A stretch of 64,000 nt of DNA from Pseudocercospora fijiensis CIRAD86 (GCF_000340215.1 NW_006921533.1:3026273-3090272); one strand, 5' to 3'; shown: positions 1 through 11,400, counted from the stretch's first letter. Numbers and translations are program-made. Notes: a model not told the origin generated them from the letters alone.

Positions 1-1008
1 GATGCGACGAAGACGACAGGTGTCAAGGGAACGTGGGTTTCGCGCGACCAAGCCGGCGGCGTTGCAGGCAACCATCGAGCTACACGCGAAGTCGTCATCA
101 AAGCAAAGCGAACAATTGTGTCTGGTGGCTCGCTGTACACACCCATTCTGCTCCTGAAGTCAGGCCTCAAGAACAAGCACATCGGACGCCACCTCCATCT
201 TCATCCAGTCAACATGGTCGCCGCAGTCTGGGACGAAGACGTTCGGCCATGGGAAGGTCCGATTCTAACGTCTGTCGTGAACGAATTCGAGAATCTGGAC
301 GGAGATGGATACGGAGCCAAGCTCGAGTGCACAACCATGCTTCCATCTTCTTTCCTACCTCTTTACGAATGGAAAGGAGGCCTGGCCTTCAAAGAATTCA
401 CCTTGAAAATGCGCCGCATGACAGGCTACATCAGTCTAGCCCGCGATCGCTACGGAGGCAGAGTCTACCTAAATCCAAAAGATGGACGGCTCACCATCGA
501 CTATTCACCGAGCACATACGACAAGAACCACATCCTCGAAGGTATCGTACGCCTTGCAGAACTGCTGTACGTCGAGGGAGCCCGAGAAATCTACACGGCC
601 ATCCCCGGCGTCGATGCCTTCATCCGACCCTCCGCAGACACCGATGCCAAAGTTTCCCTTTCACCGAATTCCTCCCCATCAATCACCGACCCAGATTTCG
701 TAGAATGGACCAAAAAAGTCCGAGCGAATGGTATGCCAAGCCCTCAAACACCATACTTCTCAGCCCATCAAATGGGTACATGCCGAATGGGAACCTCACC
801 TACGAACAGCGTGGTCGACGATCGCGGACGCGTGTGGGGAACTCAGAATTTGTACATTGCTGATACCTCCGTCTTCCCATCCGCCTCTGGTGTCAATCCC
901 ATGATCACTTGCATGGGAATTTCGAGAGGCATTGCTCGGGGGATTGTGAATGAGGAGCGATCGCAGCCTGAGTCTCGTGTTGCGATGGATGCCAAGGCGA
1001 GACTGTGA
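1..1008 (+). CDS. GMC oxidoreductase, probable long-chain fatty alcohol oxidase (5' end outside window)
   Basis: The reading frame is open from base 1, so the N-terminal FAD-binding half lies outside the window; about 335 residues remain. The C-terminal GMC signature is clear: SAHQMGTCRMG, then a VWGTQNLYIAD segment and the SGVNPMITCMGISRGIA end typical of FAD-dependent alcohol oxidases and dehydrogenases. Fungal members of this type oxidise long-chain or omega-hydroxy fatty alcohols to aldehydes with transfer of electrons to oxygen, often in peroxisomes. The protein ends in ARL, which fits the PTS1 consensus [SAC]-[KRH]-[LM], so peroxisomal targeting is plausible. It is convergent with the PPR gene. 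Family assignment is firm; the exact substrate is inferred and another GMC alcohol oxidase remains possible. Confidence 0.88.
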   Translation, partial: DATKTTGVKGTWVSRDQAGGVAGNHRATREVVIKAKRTIVSGGSLYTPILLLKSGLKNKHIGRHLHLHPVNMVAAVWDEDVRPWEGPILTSVVNEFENLDGDGYGAKLECTTMLPSSFLPLYEWKGGLAFKEFTLKMRRMTGYISLARDRYGGRVYLNPKDGRLTIDYSPSTYDKNHILEGIVRLAELLYVEGAREIYTAIPGVDAFIRPSADTDAKVSLSPNSSPSITDPDFVEWTKKVRANGMPSPQTPYFSAHQMGTCRMGTSPTNSVVDDRGRVWGTQNLYIADTSVFPSASGVNPMITCMGISRGIARGIVNEERSQPESRVAMDAKARL

Positions 1009-1297
1009 CTAGCCGATCTCCGGGCCATCAATACAGCGGTCGCGAGGATGTATTAAGAAATGGTAGGATGTTGAGGAGTTGTGTGTGTGTTCGGTGCTCA
1101 GCGGAAAAAGGACACCATGGTGTCGAGCATGAGAAGATCAGGGACATATTGTAAAAGGATGTGAAAAGTATTCATATATTGGCTCTTTGAGGAGTCACTT
1201 TGTAATAATGTATTCTTCTTGCAAATAAGGTAATCTGGCATTTCAGTAACGCTTGTGTTTTTCTCATCATGCGCTGGGTGTGAGAGAGGGAGGGAGA
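1009..1297. other. Convergent 3' intergenic region
   Basis: Short spacer between the tail-to-tail oxidase and PPR genes, presumably holding both 3' UTRs and poly(A) sites. It contains a short GT run near 1080-1090 and an AT-rich stretch near 1150-1240. No convincing ORF or RNA gene is seen. Confidence 0.6.
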
Positions 1298-4200
1298 TCA
1301 TAACCACGGTGGTGCGAAAGCATCGCGAGCGTCATTCTGCGCCGCCCTCGCCAGCAAACTGTCACGCTCATTTCCCCTAAACCTCGTCGCTCCATTGCCC
1401 TGCAAAATTCCCGTCGATTCGACAAACTTCCAGAAGTCATCCTCTCCTTTACGCATAAATCGGCTACTGTTTTCTCTCTGCGCAATTTGTACCTGGTCGA
1501 CGAGATTCCTCAGCTTATCCCATTGCTCCCTTGCGGCATAAGCTTGAGCAACTCTTCCCAGTGCCAGCCAGCCAGGCTGCTTCCCCGATGACCTGGCATG
1601 GCTCAAGAAATCTTCCATAGGCTTTGTGCCGACGATACGGTGGTTCTTGGCATAACCTTCAATCATGCGGTCGAAGAAGATGGTGTCCACGAGGCCAGAG
1701 AAGCCCGTTCCTGGATCCTGGATTTTTCGCCATAGGCTCTCGATGGATGCAAAGTCAGGCTCGGGTTGTCGGTCGAAGTAAGACATCATTAGAATCGTGT
1801 GGATGTGAGGAGTGGGTTGCTGACCAGATTTGACCATATGGGAGTATACCGCGTCCGCGCCGGCTGCGTTTTGATATCTCTTGATGAGGCGGTCAATGAT
1901 CAGGGCATACGCTTTCTCATCAATGTCAGGCAGACCCAAGTCTTTGTCTCCCAACGCGTCAATAAGTGCAATGACTTTTGCCTCTTGCTCTCCATGGTCC
2001 ATGCTGTCGAAGAACCCGCTGTAGAAAAGCGATTCCAAGAGCACAAACCATGTTGTGCTGTCAGCGGCAATTCCACGCTTCTGCATTTGACGGAGGATCC
2101 CCAGCGCCTCTTCTGTTTGCATTCTGCGCATCGATAGGGAGAGCAATGAATTGTAGGTGCTGAGGTCTGGCTCGACGCCAAATGCGCGGCCCCACGCAAA
2201 GACATTGGGAATCTCATCTGGTTTGACGATCGCAAAGCCAGCTATTGCCGAATTCATAATTTCCACGGTAGGTCGCGGTACCCCGTCAACAGGTCCAGAG
2301 TACTTGCGAAGCAATTCAGTTGAGCTGATGGCTTTGCTTGGCTGCTGTTTCTGGCCTTCCAACGTCCGATCTTGGCCCTCTTTCGCCCGTGCCGCCGCCA
2401 ACCACTCCTGTCCCATCTGATGAAGCGCATCGAGGCCTGTCTGTCGGCTACGATTGAGTCGACTGCGATTTTTCAGTAGGCCAAAGATTCGGATCGACCA
2501 CGCATGGGCGTCAGGTTGGAATCCAGCGCTACGCATGTTCTGCCAGAATGCCTCCATACCGACGACATCTCCCATACTTTGTGCGCCTTGCAGCATCACG
2601 GTAAAGGTTTTGAGGTCTGGTTTGTAACCTAGCTGAGGTAGAACGTTCCATATCTCGATGGCCAATTTGGGATTTCGCAATGATAGCGCAGCGAGCATGA
2701 GATGCTCGTATACCTCTATGGGAAGGCGGTCTTTCACCGTCACGAATTGCTTCGCGTGGCTGAGAATTTCATTCTTGAGCTGCTCCACAGCGTGCAAATT
2801 CTGTTGCTCCCGGGCTCTTCCCAGCCTCTTGATCTGAGTAGAAGCATAGCTGAGCGTCTCGGGGCTTCGGCCATCATGGCGCAAAGTCAGTGTTGGATCA
2901 GCAGTAGAATTGTGGTCAGAATCTACTGGTTCATGGACCTCCTGACTGATTCCGCTCGAGGAAGTGGGCGTCGTCTGTGTATCCTTGGTACGTTTTGTCG
3001 TCTTTAGGTTTCGCATAACGGCTGGCAGATCTTCGCAGTGGACGCGAGCAAGCATAGCGCGGTAGCCTTCGACAAGTCCTGGCTCATTGGATTTTCTCAT
3101 CATGTCCAGCATGAGCACCGGTACACGGGGTGCATGTGCGTGCTTGACGATCGCACCAAGCAGCGTTGCAAGGGGCGCGTAGAGTGGCGAGCCTCCATAT
3201 AGAACGGGAGGCAGTGTCTGAAGGAGATCCCAAGTCACAATAGCAGCACTTGTATAGTCACAGCGATGCCTTCCCATGTTACTCACTAAAATGTCGTGAC
3301 TCGGTTGCGGCACTAGCATGCCAAGCATACTGCCAAACATGTCTGGAGAGCGTTGGTCTGCTGCGTGGGAGGCAAAGAAAGTTGTAGGTGGAAGGAAGCT
3401 CCAGTCATCGTCGCGCACAGCGATCGAAGCGAATTGGATGCGGTTTTCCTCAGTTATGCGCCCTCCGAGGGCCTGGCGGGTGAGATGGCCTCCCATACAA
3501 AGTCTCCACATTTTGGCAAGCTCTTCTCTTCCCTGGCGTACGACAAGACTGTCCTCGCCGCCGTCGGAGAATCGCACCGTGGAAATTAGGTGTGCCAAAA
3601 ACCACAAAGGAGGCTGGTAAAGCTGGGCCAGGGTATTGTTCAAGCCATGCATGACTTGCATGACCTGGTAGGGCGAGGCGACATCCGTTTGAGCATTGCC
3701 CTTCTGCACGTCTTCTACCCACTTGCGGATCGACTGCAGGAGAAGCCAGCTTACGGCTGAAATGAATGGTCGACCTGAATTGTAGAGAGCACGTATGTCC
3801 CGGACAGGACGTTGTGCGCAGCACTTCCCGATCTCTCGCAATGTAGACCATGCCGCTGGGACATCTCGTGCCGATCTTTGATCAAGGTACGCATCGAGAT
3901 GCTTCTGAAGCTCGGGATCAAGAGAGTGAGAGCCAGTCCATCGTTGAGCATGTCGCATTTCTGGTGGACTGTTGTGCGTGTTGCTGGCATTTCCATCACG
4001 GCGCCTCTGCTCAGGCTTGTCCACCTCCTCTAGCAATTGCTCGGGACCCAGCGGCCTACGAGAGTACCGCCCCGTGACACTGCCATTGTCGCTGCTGCCG
4101 TCGACTGCGGCTCTGCCGTCGAAGTCCGCACCAAAACCCGTGTGCGCTGGCGTGCGCTGTTTCTTGGAGGCGCCGCTGCTGAACGAGCGTATCTCGTGTC

Positions 4201-4354
4201 GGCGCACGTGTGAGACTCTGGCCAGCAATCTGCTCCGACTCCGACAGCCCAAGCACACGTACGGCGTGCTCATTGCAGGTGTCGTCGCAAGGAACGGAAC
4301 ATGACATGCACTTCTGAGGCCCGCTGCTAGCTCCGCGGGAATGCAATGGACCAC
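1298..4354 (-). CDS. Mitochondrial pentatricopeptide-repeat (PPR) protein
   Basis: An intronless frame of 1018 codons. The N-terminus is basic, rich in Ser/Arg and free of acidic residues for about 60 residues (for example VSHVRRHEIRSFSSG), as expected of a mitochondrial presequence. The first Met (4354) is followed by a second at residue 28 (4273, MSTPYVCLGCRSRSR), which would give a more typical presequence and may be the true start. The C-terminal half has helix-turn-helix PPR-like units, for example near LAIEIWNVLPQLGYKPDLKT, GMEAFWQNMRSAGFQPDAHA and ALGILRQMQKRGIAADSTTW. Fungal PPR proteins bind organellar transcripts and act in their processing, stability or translation; the target cannot be told here. 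Transposon X1 begins only 15 bp upstream of the first Met, so the native promoter has been displaced. Confidence 0.87.
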   Translation of the reverse strand: MVHCIPAELAAGLRSACHVPFLATTPAMSTPYVCLGCRSRSRLLARVSHVRRHEIRSFSSGASKKQRTPAHTGFGADFDGRAAVDGSSDNGSVTGRYSRRPLGPEQLLEEVDKPEQRRRDGNASNTHNSPPEMRHAQRWTGSHSLDPELQKHLDAYLDQRSARDVPAAWSTLREIGKCCAQRPVRDIRALYNSGRPFISAVSWLLLQSIRKWVEDVQKGNAQTDVASPYQVMQVMHGLNNTLAQLYQPPLWFLAHLISTVRFSDGGEDSLVVRQGREELAKMWRLCMGGHLTRQALGGRITEENRIQFASIAVRDDDWSFLPPTTFFASHAADQRSPDMFGSMLGMLVPQPSHDILVSNMGRHRCDYTSAAIVTWDLLQTLPPVLYGGSPLYAPLATLLGAIVKHAHAPRVPVLMLDMMRKSNEPGLVEGYRAMLARVHCEDLPAVMRNLKTTKRTKDTQTTPTSSSGISQEVHEPVDSDHNSTADPTLTLRHDGRSPETLSYASTQIKRLGRAREQQNLHAVEQLKNEILSHAKQFVTVKDRLPIEVYEHLMLAALSLRNPKLAIEIWNVLPQLGYKPDLKTFTVMLQGAQSMGDVVGMEAFWQNMRSAGFQPDAHAWSIRIFGLLKNRSRLNRSRQTGLDALHQMGQEWLAAARAKEGQDRTLEGQKQQPSKAISSTELLRKYSGPVDGVPRPTVEIMNSAIAGFAIVKPDEIPNVFAWGRAFGVEPDLSTYNSLLSLSMRRMQTEEALGILRQMQKRGIAADSTTWFVLLESLFYSGFFDSMDHGEQEAKVIALIDALGDKDLGLPDIDEKAYALIIDRLIKRYQNAAGADAVYSHMVKSGQQPTPHIHTILMMSYFDRQPEPDFASIESLWRKIQDPGTGFSGLVDTIFFDRMIEGYAKNHRIVGTKPMEDFLSHARSSGKQPGWLALGRVAQAYAAREQWDKLRNLVDQVQIAQRENSSRFMRKGEDDFWKFVESTGILQGNGATRFRGNERDSLLARAAQNDARDAFAPPWL

Positions 4355-4369
4355 TTGCTCCCCTGTTTG

Positions 4370-4400
4370 GACGGAGCTCTATACATACCAGAGGCTCAAT
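4370..4400 (+). repeat. X1 left terminal inverted repeat
   Basis: Begins GACGGAGCTCTATACATACC and continues to GGCTCAAT. It matches the inverse of 37220-37250 except in the outermost ten bases (GACGGAGCTC against TAGGGAGGCC). The same left-type end is found inverted at 62474-62504 in X2. TSD TGTTTG immediately precedes it. Confidence 0.85.
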
Positions 4401-4548
4401 AGCTTCACTTTAGCCTATTGTCGCTTCCTATTCTTCCTATACCTTCCTTACTAACCTTACTATACCTATTATCGCGACAAACCTTACTTAGACTCGCTAT
4501 ACTTCCGCGCCTTACCTCGTAATATTCTTCTTCTATTAATACCGATAC

Positions 4549-4683
4549 CGATAGCGATAGCGATAGCGATAGTAGTAGCCGCTATAACTAGTATTCCGTA
4601 CGACCTCATTCTTAGCGTAGCTTTAGTAGCATTAGCTTTAGTATTAGCATTAGCTTTAGCTTTAGCTTTAGCTTTAGTAGCGT
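4549..4683 (+). repeat. X1 subterminal hexamer repeats
   Basis: Tandem GATAGC-type units (4549-4575) followed by TTTAGC/TATTAGC-type units (about 4618-4683). X2 carries the same series inverted at about 62230-62345, with a different number of units. Subterminal repeat blocks like this are often transposase-binding regions in DNA transposons (inference). Confidence 0.6.
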
Positions 4684-4689
4684 ACTTAC

Positions 4690-5315
4690 TAGTAGAAGGA
4701 GGAGAATATTTATTATAAGTCGCGAGGCATATCGCTATAGACTCGCTACTAACTCGCTCTAGACTTCGACGCCCTACGACTATAAATACCTACGATTTCT
4801 AGTACTATAGCGCGTAGATATAGTAAGAGCTACTCGATTAAATAGCGATACCGGATAAGAAGAAAGCGGTATTAAATAGACTACGGAAATATAAGGCTAC
4901 TAGAATTATTATAGAAACGGACTCTAGCAAGCTTATACTAGCGCTATACTACTACTATATACGCTCTAATAACTTTAAGTATCGTATACTTAATACTAAG
5001 GGCGAGCGAGTCTACGCTTATTATAAGTATAAGAGCAAGTCTAGCTATACTACTAGTTTAGAGGTTAAAGAAGACGATAGAAACAGCGAGCTAGCCGCGA
5101 TATAGGCGCGAGTCGAGGCCGTAGAGGTAAAGAATACTAAACTAGAGGTAAAGATTAAGGTACTAGAAGCTAGGTTCGATAAGTTAGAAGGATACTACCT
5201 CTCGTAGTTTAAATAGCTTAAGAATAAGGCTATTATTAAGTCTCGCGATATATATACTATTTAGAAGGAGCTATAGCTAGATACGACTCGCGAGCCGCTA
5301 GTAGAAGATGTTTAA
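4690..5315 (+). pseudogene. Decayed coiled-coil ORF within X1
   Basis: Plus-strand frame of about 205 codons interrupted only by TAG/TAA codons of the kind RIP makes from CAG, CAA and TGG. The second half is charged with regular hydrophobic spacing (EVKNTKLEVKIKVLEARFDK), suggesting a coiled coil, and ends EPLVEDV followed by TAA. I do not recognise the family. The deleted copy X2 lacks it. It is transcribed away from the left TIR, opposite to the transposase. It could be an accessory protein or cargo. Confidence 0.4.
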
Positions 5316-5369
5316 GTTAGAGGTTTTAGAGATAGTAAAAGAAGAAGTACGAGTCTACTAGACTACTAC

Positions 5370-6538
5370 GAGTCTACTCTAAGTCTACTATTCTATCTCT
5401 TCTTCTTTAGTCGTTAACTACGCTTTGTGTTCTTAGCCTATCTATTAGCCTATCTATTAGCCTATCTATTAGCCTGTCTATTAGCCTGTCCGCCGCTATT
5501 AGCTTGTCCGCTGCTATTAGCCTATCTGCCGCTATTAGCCTATCTATTAGTAGGTTACTAATCCTTCGATTCGCTCGACTCTTTCAAAATAGGCGTACCT
5601 CGTAGTATACTCGCGGTAGTATTGCCGCTTAAGTTAATTATCTTAGGCGGCTAATTCGTATTAATAACCTTCTTAGTTTATAGCTTTTCTTTCTTAATCT
5701 TAATACTATTAACTACCTTTTACTAACTCGCTATATTACTCGTACTAGTACTCGTAGTAATAGTACTTAACCGATGTTTCCGCTTTTATTATTGCTGCTT
5801 CTCCTACTTAGTCTAGATATAGATCTTAATCTCGTAGACTAATAATAACTTTATTACTAGTTTATAGACCGTTAAAGCCTATCTAAGTAATCGAAGCGCC
5901 TTACTTACTAGCTTCTCTAGTTAATTAGTTATAGGATTAAAGTCTATATAGAGGAAGTAGTTAAAATAGTCCTAGGTCCGATTAATACTACTATCTAGTA
6001 GCTCGTAGGCATTAATCCGGTCGACAATCTAGTCTATAAATGTTATCTCGGCTTCGAGGAATTCTTAGCTAGTCTAGGTATCCGTAATAGTAGTGTATAG
6101 GGTAGGTTTACTATAGAACTATATCTTAGTTATACTCGTAAGCTTAACTTCTATATACTAAGTATAGATTAGATAGCGGCAATACTATCCCTATACTTTT
6201 AGGTCTAATAAAGCTAAAGCTAAAGCTAAAGTAGGTATTAGTAGACGTTACGAGAGGCTCCGAGATCTAGTATTTAGTATTCGAGTTGCTAGCTTATACT
6301 AACTAGCAGTATTACGTATAGCATTAGCCGCCTTAGGTATAGAGGGGAACGTATTAAAGCCTCGTACTATACTCGCGGAGCTACTCGTAGCGGCGGCTAC
6401 TAATTGCTCGCGAATAAATTGCTCGCTTAGTAGATCGGGATTAAGAAGGCCGTATTATAAACAGAATCAGTATTTACTATATATCTTTATATAGTCGACG
6501 CCTAATTTAGTATAATAGGTACCCTAATTAGTAGGCAT
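5370..6538 (-). pseudogene. Decayed ORF with RQAN-type repeats within X1
   Basis: Minus-strand frame of about 390 codons starting at an ATG at 6538, broken only by RIP-type stops. The middle is a predicted helical, charged segment (for example FITNQLEKLVSKALRLLR-like composition) followed by a Gln/Lys-rich linker. Near the C-terminus is a tandem repeat (5425-5560) that would have read QANR, QANSGR, QANSSG and QANSGG before CAG became TAG. No catalytic motif is visible and I cannot name the family. It lies in the part of X absent from X2. Confidence 0.4.
5425..5560 (-). repeat. Short coding tandem repeat (QAN-R type)
   Basis: Units of about 12 bp, TATTAGCCTATC or TATTAGCCTGTC, repeated four to five times and then alternating with 15-bp variants carrying CCGCCG or CCGCTG. 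Read on the minus strand this is a repeat of Gln-Ala-Asn plus Arg/Ser/Gly residues, with CAG now mostly TAG. Confidence 0.65.
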
Positions 6539-6959
6539 TATTAGATAAATAGAGATAGAAATAGTAGAGGTTTAAGAAGGTTATAGATAAAATCGAACTA
6601 GAAAAAGCGACTCGCTATATACTCGCGGCCGGCTCGTAGATCGGAGATTAGTATATATTATTTACAAACTTAATTAACCTAGCTTCCTAATTCCGAGCCG
6701 CCGCTAACTAACTACGTGCTACTAATAGCTTATCTAACTCTATTAGTTCCGGCTCTAACTCTATAGCTATATACTCCCTAGCTAACCCTCGAAGAAGCAA
6801 GTAGGTAGAGCGGTAAAGGCGCTCTATATTATCGCTATTCTCGCTACTACTTACTAGATACGAGAAGCTATAAATCTACAATACTGTCTTATACTAAGAA
6901 AGCGTAGCCTCGGGCAGATAGGCTTTAAGATCTAGGAATTAGCGAGTCTATTAGCGAGT

Positions 6960-7157
6960 TGTAAGAAGGGTTATGTTAGTAGGTAGATAGGGTAGTAGTA
7001 AATTAGTATAGTATTCGATAGAGATCTAAGAGGAGAGGGAGGAAGGTAGGCAAGTTAGCCTAACGCTAAGCGCTAAGCCCTACCTAAGGCACTAAGACCC
7101 TAGCTTCACTCGAGCCTAGTTATATACTAATTACGTATAACCTCTTTAGTCCTAATA
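6960..7157 (-). repeat. Gypsy-B 3' LTR
   Basis: 198 bp; on the plus strand it begins TGTAAGAAGGG and ends CTAATA (originally CTAACA). It is nearly identical to 35630-35827 and to the solo LTR at 43417-43612. TSD CGAGT lies just outside. Confidence 0.9.
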
Positions 7158-8374
7158 TACGCTTCCCTTCTGAAGGCTACGCTCTCGGAGCCGGTCTTGT
7201 TCTAACCTCTATCGCTACTAACTTAGCAGGTCTAATAAGCTACTCGATCCGCGCTAAATTAAATACGTAACTACCGATTATATAACTATATTAAACCTTA
7301 CCTTCTAACACAATGTCTAACTCTAACTGCGCTATCCTTGTATATAATAAAGTAATATATAACTACGAGAATTAAGGACTATCGACTAATTATAATACGA
7401 GCGCGTCTTCCCTACTATAATAGGTAGACGTACGAGGTATTGCAGCACTGCCTCCGCTCTAAGTAATATCGTACCGAGTTCTTTACGTCTACTCTTAAAA
7501 GACCTAGAAATGTCCGCTCCGAGGGTTTGTCCGTTCCGAGGGTTGTTCTTATTATTACGAGGACTATTATTTACTATTGTAGTTTTACTAGCCCTAATTA
7601 GTTAGATTTAGTAGCCTTTAAGTGTTAACTAATTATATCTTTTTAAAAAACTTAGTTCTTCTAGTTTCTATAGGTAAAGGCTATTATAAGTGCAATAGTT
7701 AAGGTTCGCCTCGCTTAAAGGGTCGGAAAGATCGAGGAGTAACCTATTGTCCGCAAGATCGACCCTAGCTAGCTTAGCTCTATAGTTTTGCCCTAAGTTA
7801 GTCTATTAACTTAGTCTTTTAAGCCTTAATATTTTGACTTAGCCTTAAAGTTTTAATTAAACCTTTAATAGGTTTAATCTTTTAACTTAGTTAGTATAGT
7901 ACTTTAGACTCGTAGTATAGGTAAGGTTAATAATAGTAGTAAGTAGGTAATATTAATAACGGCGGCGCTAGTCGTCTTAGCGCTAACTTTACCTTACTTC
8001 TAATTTCCTTCTTTAACTAACAACAATATTAGCAATACCGTTACCGATATAGTCGCGTCGTCTTCCTTCGATTAGTAATACGCTCCGCAATACCGTTACT
8101 AACATAGCCGCGTCGGCTATGTCGCCCTTTCGTATAGCGCGTCGTTATCCTTATTATTACTATTTATGCGTACGCGCGCTACCCTCGCCGATCGCCTAGG
8201 CCTCGAGGCCTCGATAGAAGGAAGGAATAAGAGGGGGGCCTATAGGGCGTATTACGGTATTAGTAAAGAGGTAGAATCCTTAAAAGAGTAGGCGATTAGT
8301 TAATGCGTCGTAGCGCGCCTAGTATAGTCTTATTGTCCTTTGTTGCTAACAATTGCTTGCCTCTAATTAGTTAG
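7158..8374. other. Gypsy-B 3' untranslated region
   Basis: About 1.2 kb between the polypurine tract beside the 3' LTR and the end of pol. It holds two direct copies of a roughly 30-bp unit (about 8030-8060 and 8087-8116, GCAATACCGTTAC core) and a perfect 8-bp-stem hairpin (8102-8109 with 8115-8122, ACATAGCC and GGCTATGT, loop GCGTC). No ORF is recognised. Confidence 0.5.
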
Positions 8375-8401
8375 CTAATAGCACCCTAGGGGTAGTATTA
8401 G
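8375..8401. repeat. 27-bp near-palindrome, copy P1
   Basis: CTAATAGCACCCTAGG followed by GGTAGTATTAG. The same motif occurs five times in element D. Here it lies immediately downstream of the Gypsy-B chromodomain region. Confidence 0.7.
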
Positions 8402-11400
8402 CTCTAGGTCCCTCTAGTAGTTCTAGCGGCACTATAGGCCCTTAGCCTTCTTCTTGTTCTTTACGCTAGTCTAATATTCGTTTAATAACTTAGTTATATC
8501 CTTAAAAGAGCCTTTATCTTCCTATAAGTCCTATTTAGGTAAATAGCCCTACTATCTTAATAGGTACTCCTTCTTGCCCTTCCTAGTCCGATGCTTTAGT
8601 ATACGCTCTATAGACTATAGCTCTTCGCCGTTAGCTAGTATCTCTTTATGTTTAGTAGAGGCTTCTTTATTAGGGTCTCTACGGTAGTAATATAGTTTAA
8701 GGAGAGAGATATAGAAGGTATCGTAGATAGTGTAGTATAGTAGGAGCTATAGCTAATAGGCCTAGCTATTGCCCTTCGGTTCTCGGATTCGGAATAGGCT
8801 AATAAACCGTAGTACTAGTTTAGGGCGTGTTTTGCTATTAGGTAATAGGTGTTTGCGGATGCGGAGGTTCTTTATACTAAGTATAACTATATCGCCTTGC
8901 TTAAAGGTTATCGGTATATAGTGTTTGTTATAATAGGCCTTCTAATATGCCTAGGCTTTTACTAGTTTGTTAGCTATCTTAGCGTAAATCTCTCGCATCT
9001 TTTGAACCCTCTTAATAGCTACTAGTGTCTTAGGTATTAGTACTTAACGCGCTTCCCTTTCCTTACGCTCGGCCTCGAGCGATAGAGGGTCTTGTAGTAT
9101 AGCAGCGTTCTAGCCTATTATAGCTATATATAGCGAGACCTTAGTTAATAAGTAGACACTATTATTATATACGAATTTAGCTAGTTATAGGAGGTTAACC
9201 TAGTTATTAGGGTTCTTATTAATGTAGCTACGTAGGTACTGCTATAGGGTAGCATTTTGCCTCTCGGTCTAGCTATCTGTTTATAGATAGAACGCTATAG
9301 ACAGGCGATACTTAAGTCTTGACTCTTAGCTATAGGCATATCTTACTCTAATAGTAAGATATAAATATCGAGCCTCGGTCGGAAACTATCCCCTTAGGGG
9401 TTCCCTAGTAGCTATAGAAGATATTGTTCTATAGTACTTTAGCTATATTAATAGCAGTCTAATCCTTCCGAGTAGCAATATAGCGAGCACCCTTAGTAAA
9501 TCGGTCTATAACGACTAGTATAGCGTTAAAGACGTCTCTGCTTCCTCTTCGTTTAGTAGAGGAAAGACCTATAATAAAATCTATTATAAGCTCTACGAAT
9601 AGCTTATTAGGGATTAGTAATAAGGACAACTCGCTAAAAGGCTAATACTTCGGTGCCTTAATACGTAGTATACGGTATACGTATCGATATATTCCTTTAT
9701 ATCCTACTTACTATTTAGCTAGTAGTATATACGCGATAGTAGCTCGTACGACCTCTCTATACTATAGTAACCGGCAAGCTTACTATTATAGTGTCGCTTA
9801 AGAAGCTCTTATCGGATCGAATGCTCGGTAGGGATATAGAGCCTGCCCTTATAGCGCAAATAGCTATTAGCATTAATCGACTAATTCTTACTAGATCTAG
9901 TCTTACGGCTACTTCTAAGCTAATCTATACGAGCAGTAGCAAAAGCGTCCCTTTGCTAAGCACGTAACAGCTTATCTATAAACGCTCGTCTATCCCCTTC
10001 TATAAGTTCGCTTAATAGTACCCTTACTGTCTTACGTAGTACGTACTATATGCATCTAGTAGTACTAGTAGCCGGATTAACTGCAGTAGTGCTATCGCTA
10101 TTACTATATATAGCAATATCGACTAGGGAGTTATTATAACTTCTCCTATCTATGTCCTTAATACGCACTATTAATATAGCAAGAGCATTAATATGCTTTA
10201 AGCCGTCGCGGAGTCCGGTAAGCCGCTTATTCTACGCTTGCCTTACTACGAGGTTTATAGCAATCTTATACTGCAGGGTTAGAAATAACGAATTAATAGA
10301 TTAGGTTTCGCTATCGTAATTAGGTCGCCTCGATAGGCTATTAGCAGGGTTGCTTACGCCTAGCTAATATAATATATTAAAATTAAACCTAGCGAGGTAG
10401 ACGGCCTATCTAGCCTATCGACCTATAACCCTAGTAACCTTCGTAATTCTACGAAGGTTGTTATAGTCCGTATAGACCTAGATAGTATGCTAAGCACTAT
10501 CGAGATAGTAACGCTAGTGCTTAAAGGCCTTAATAATAGCTAGCAACTCTTGCTCGTAGCTCTCGTAGCGGCGTTCGGCATTAATTATCTTCCTCGAGAA
10601 GAAGGCAATCGGGTACTAATAATAGTCCTTGCCCGATTGTTGTAATATAATAGCTAATATAGCAAACTATAAAGCGTTAGTCTTAATACGAATTAGTTCG
10701 CTTAGTACGAAGTAGTATAATAAGGGGACTTTAGTAAATCGCTTCTTTAAACCGTTAAAAGCGGTTTGTGCTCTATTAGTCTATTTAAACTCTCTAGTCG
10801 GGTTAGCCTTAGTTTTAGTAAGCTTAGTTAGGGGCATTACATGTCTCGAATAGCCCTTAATAAACCGACGGTAGAAGTTAGCGAAACCGAGGAATAACTA
10901 AAGTTCCTTAATACTAGTAGGTGTTAGCTACTTAGTAATAGTCTTAATCTAGTTAGGATTAGCCTTAATACCCTTAGTCGACACGAGGAAGCTAAGGAAG
11001 GACACCTCTTTAGTAGTAAAGGTGCATTTAGAGGGCTTACAATATAGGCTATAGGCTCGTAGGCAGTCGAGGACCTTGCGTACTACAGCCTAGTGTTCTA
11101 TAATATTAGGTAAATAGGTATAAACTAGGATATTATCTAGGTAAACTGTACAGAGGTAGTCTAGTAGGCCTAAAAAGGCCCGATTAATATAGGACTAGAA
11201 AGTTATAGGGGTATTAGCTAGGCCGAATAGTATAACTAAGTACTTAAAATAGCTATAGCGAGTACGGAAGGCTGTTTTCTATTCGTCGCCTTTACGAATA
11301 CAGATACGGTAGTAGGCATCCTTAATATCTAGCGTAGTATAAAAGTAGGCGCTAGAAAGGCGATCGAGGGTCTCGTTAATAAGCAGAAGTAGATAGCGGT

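Noticed and set aside
8102..8122. Hairpin with 8-bp stem as a terminator or small RNA
   Set aside because: A single short stem in a dead 3' UTR with no conservation evidence; noted only within the untranslated-region entry.
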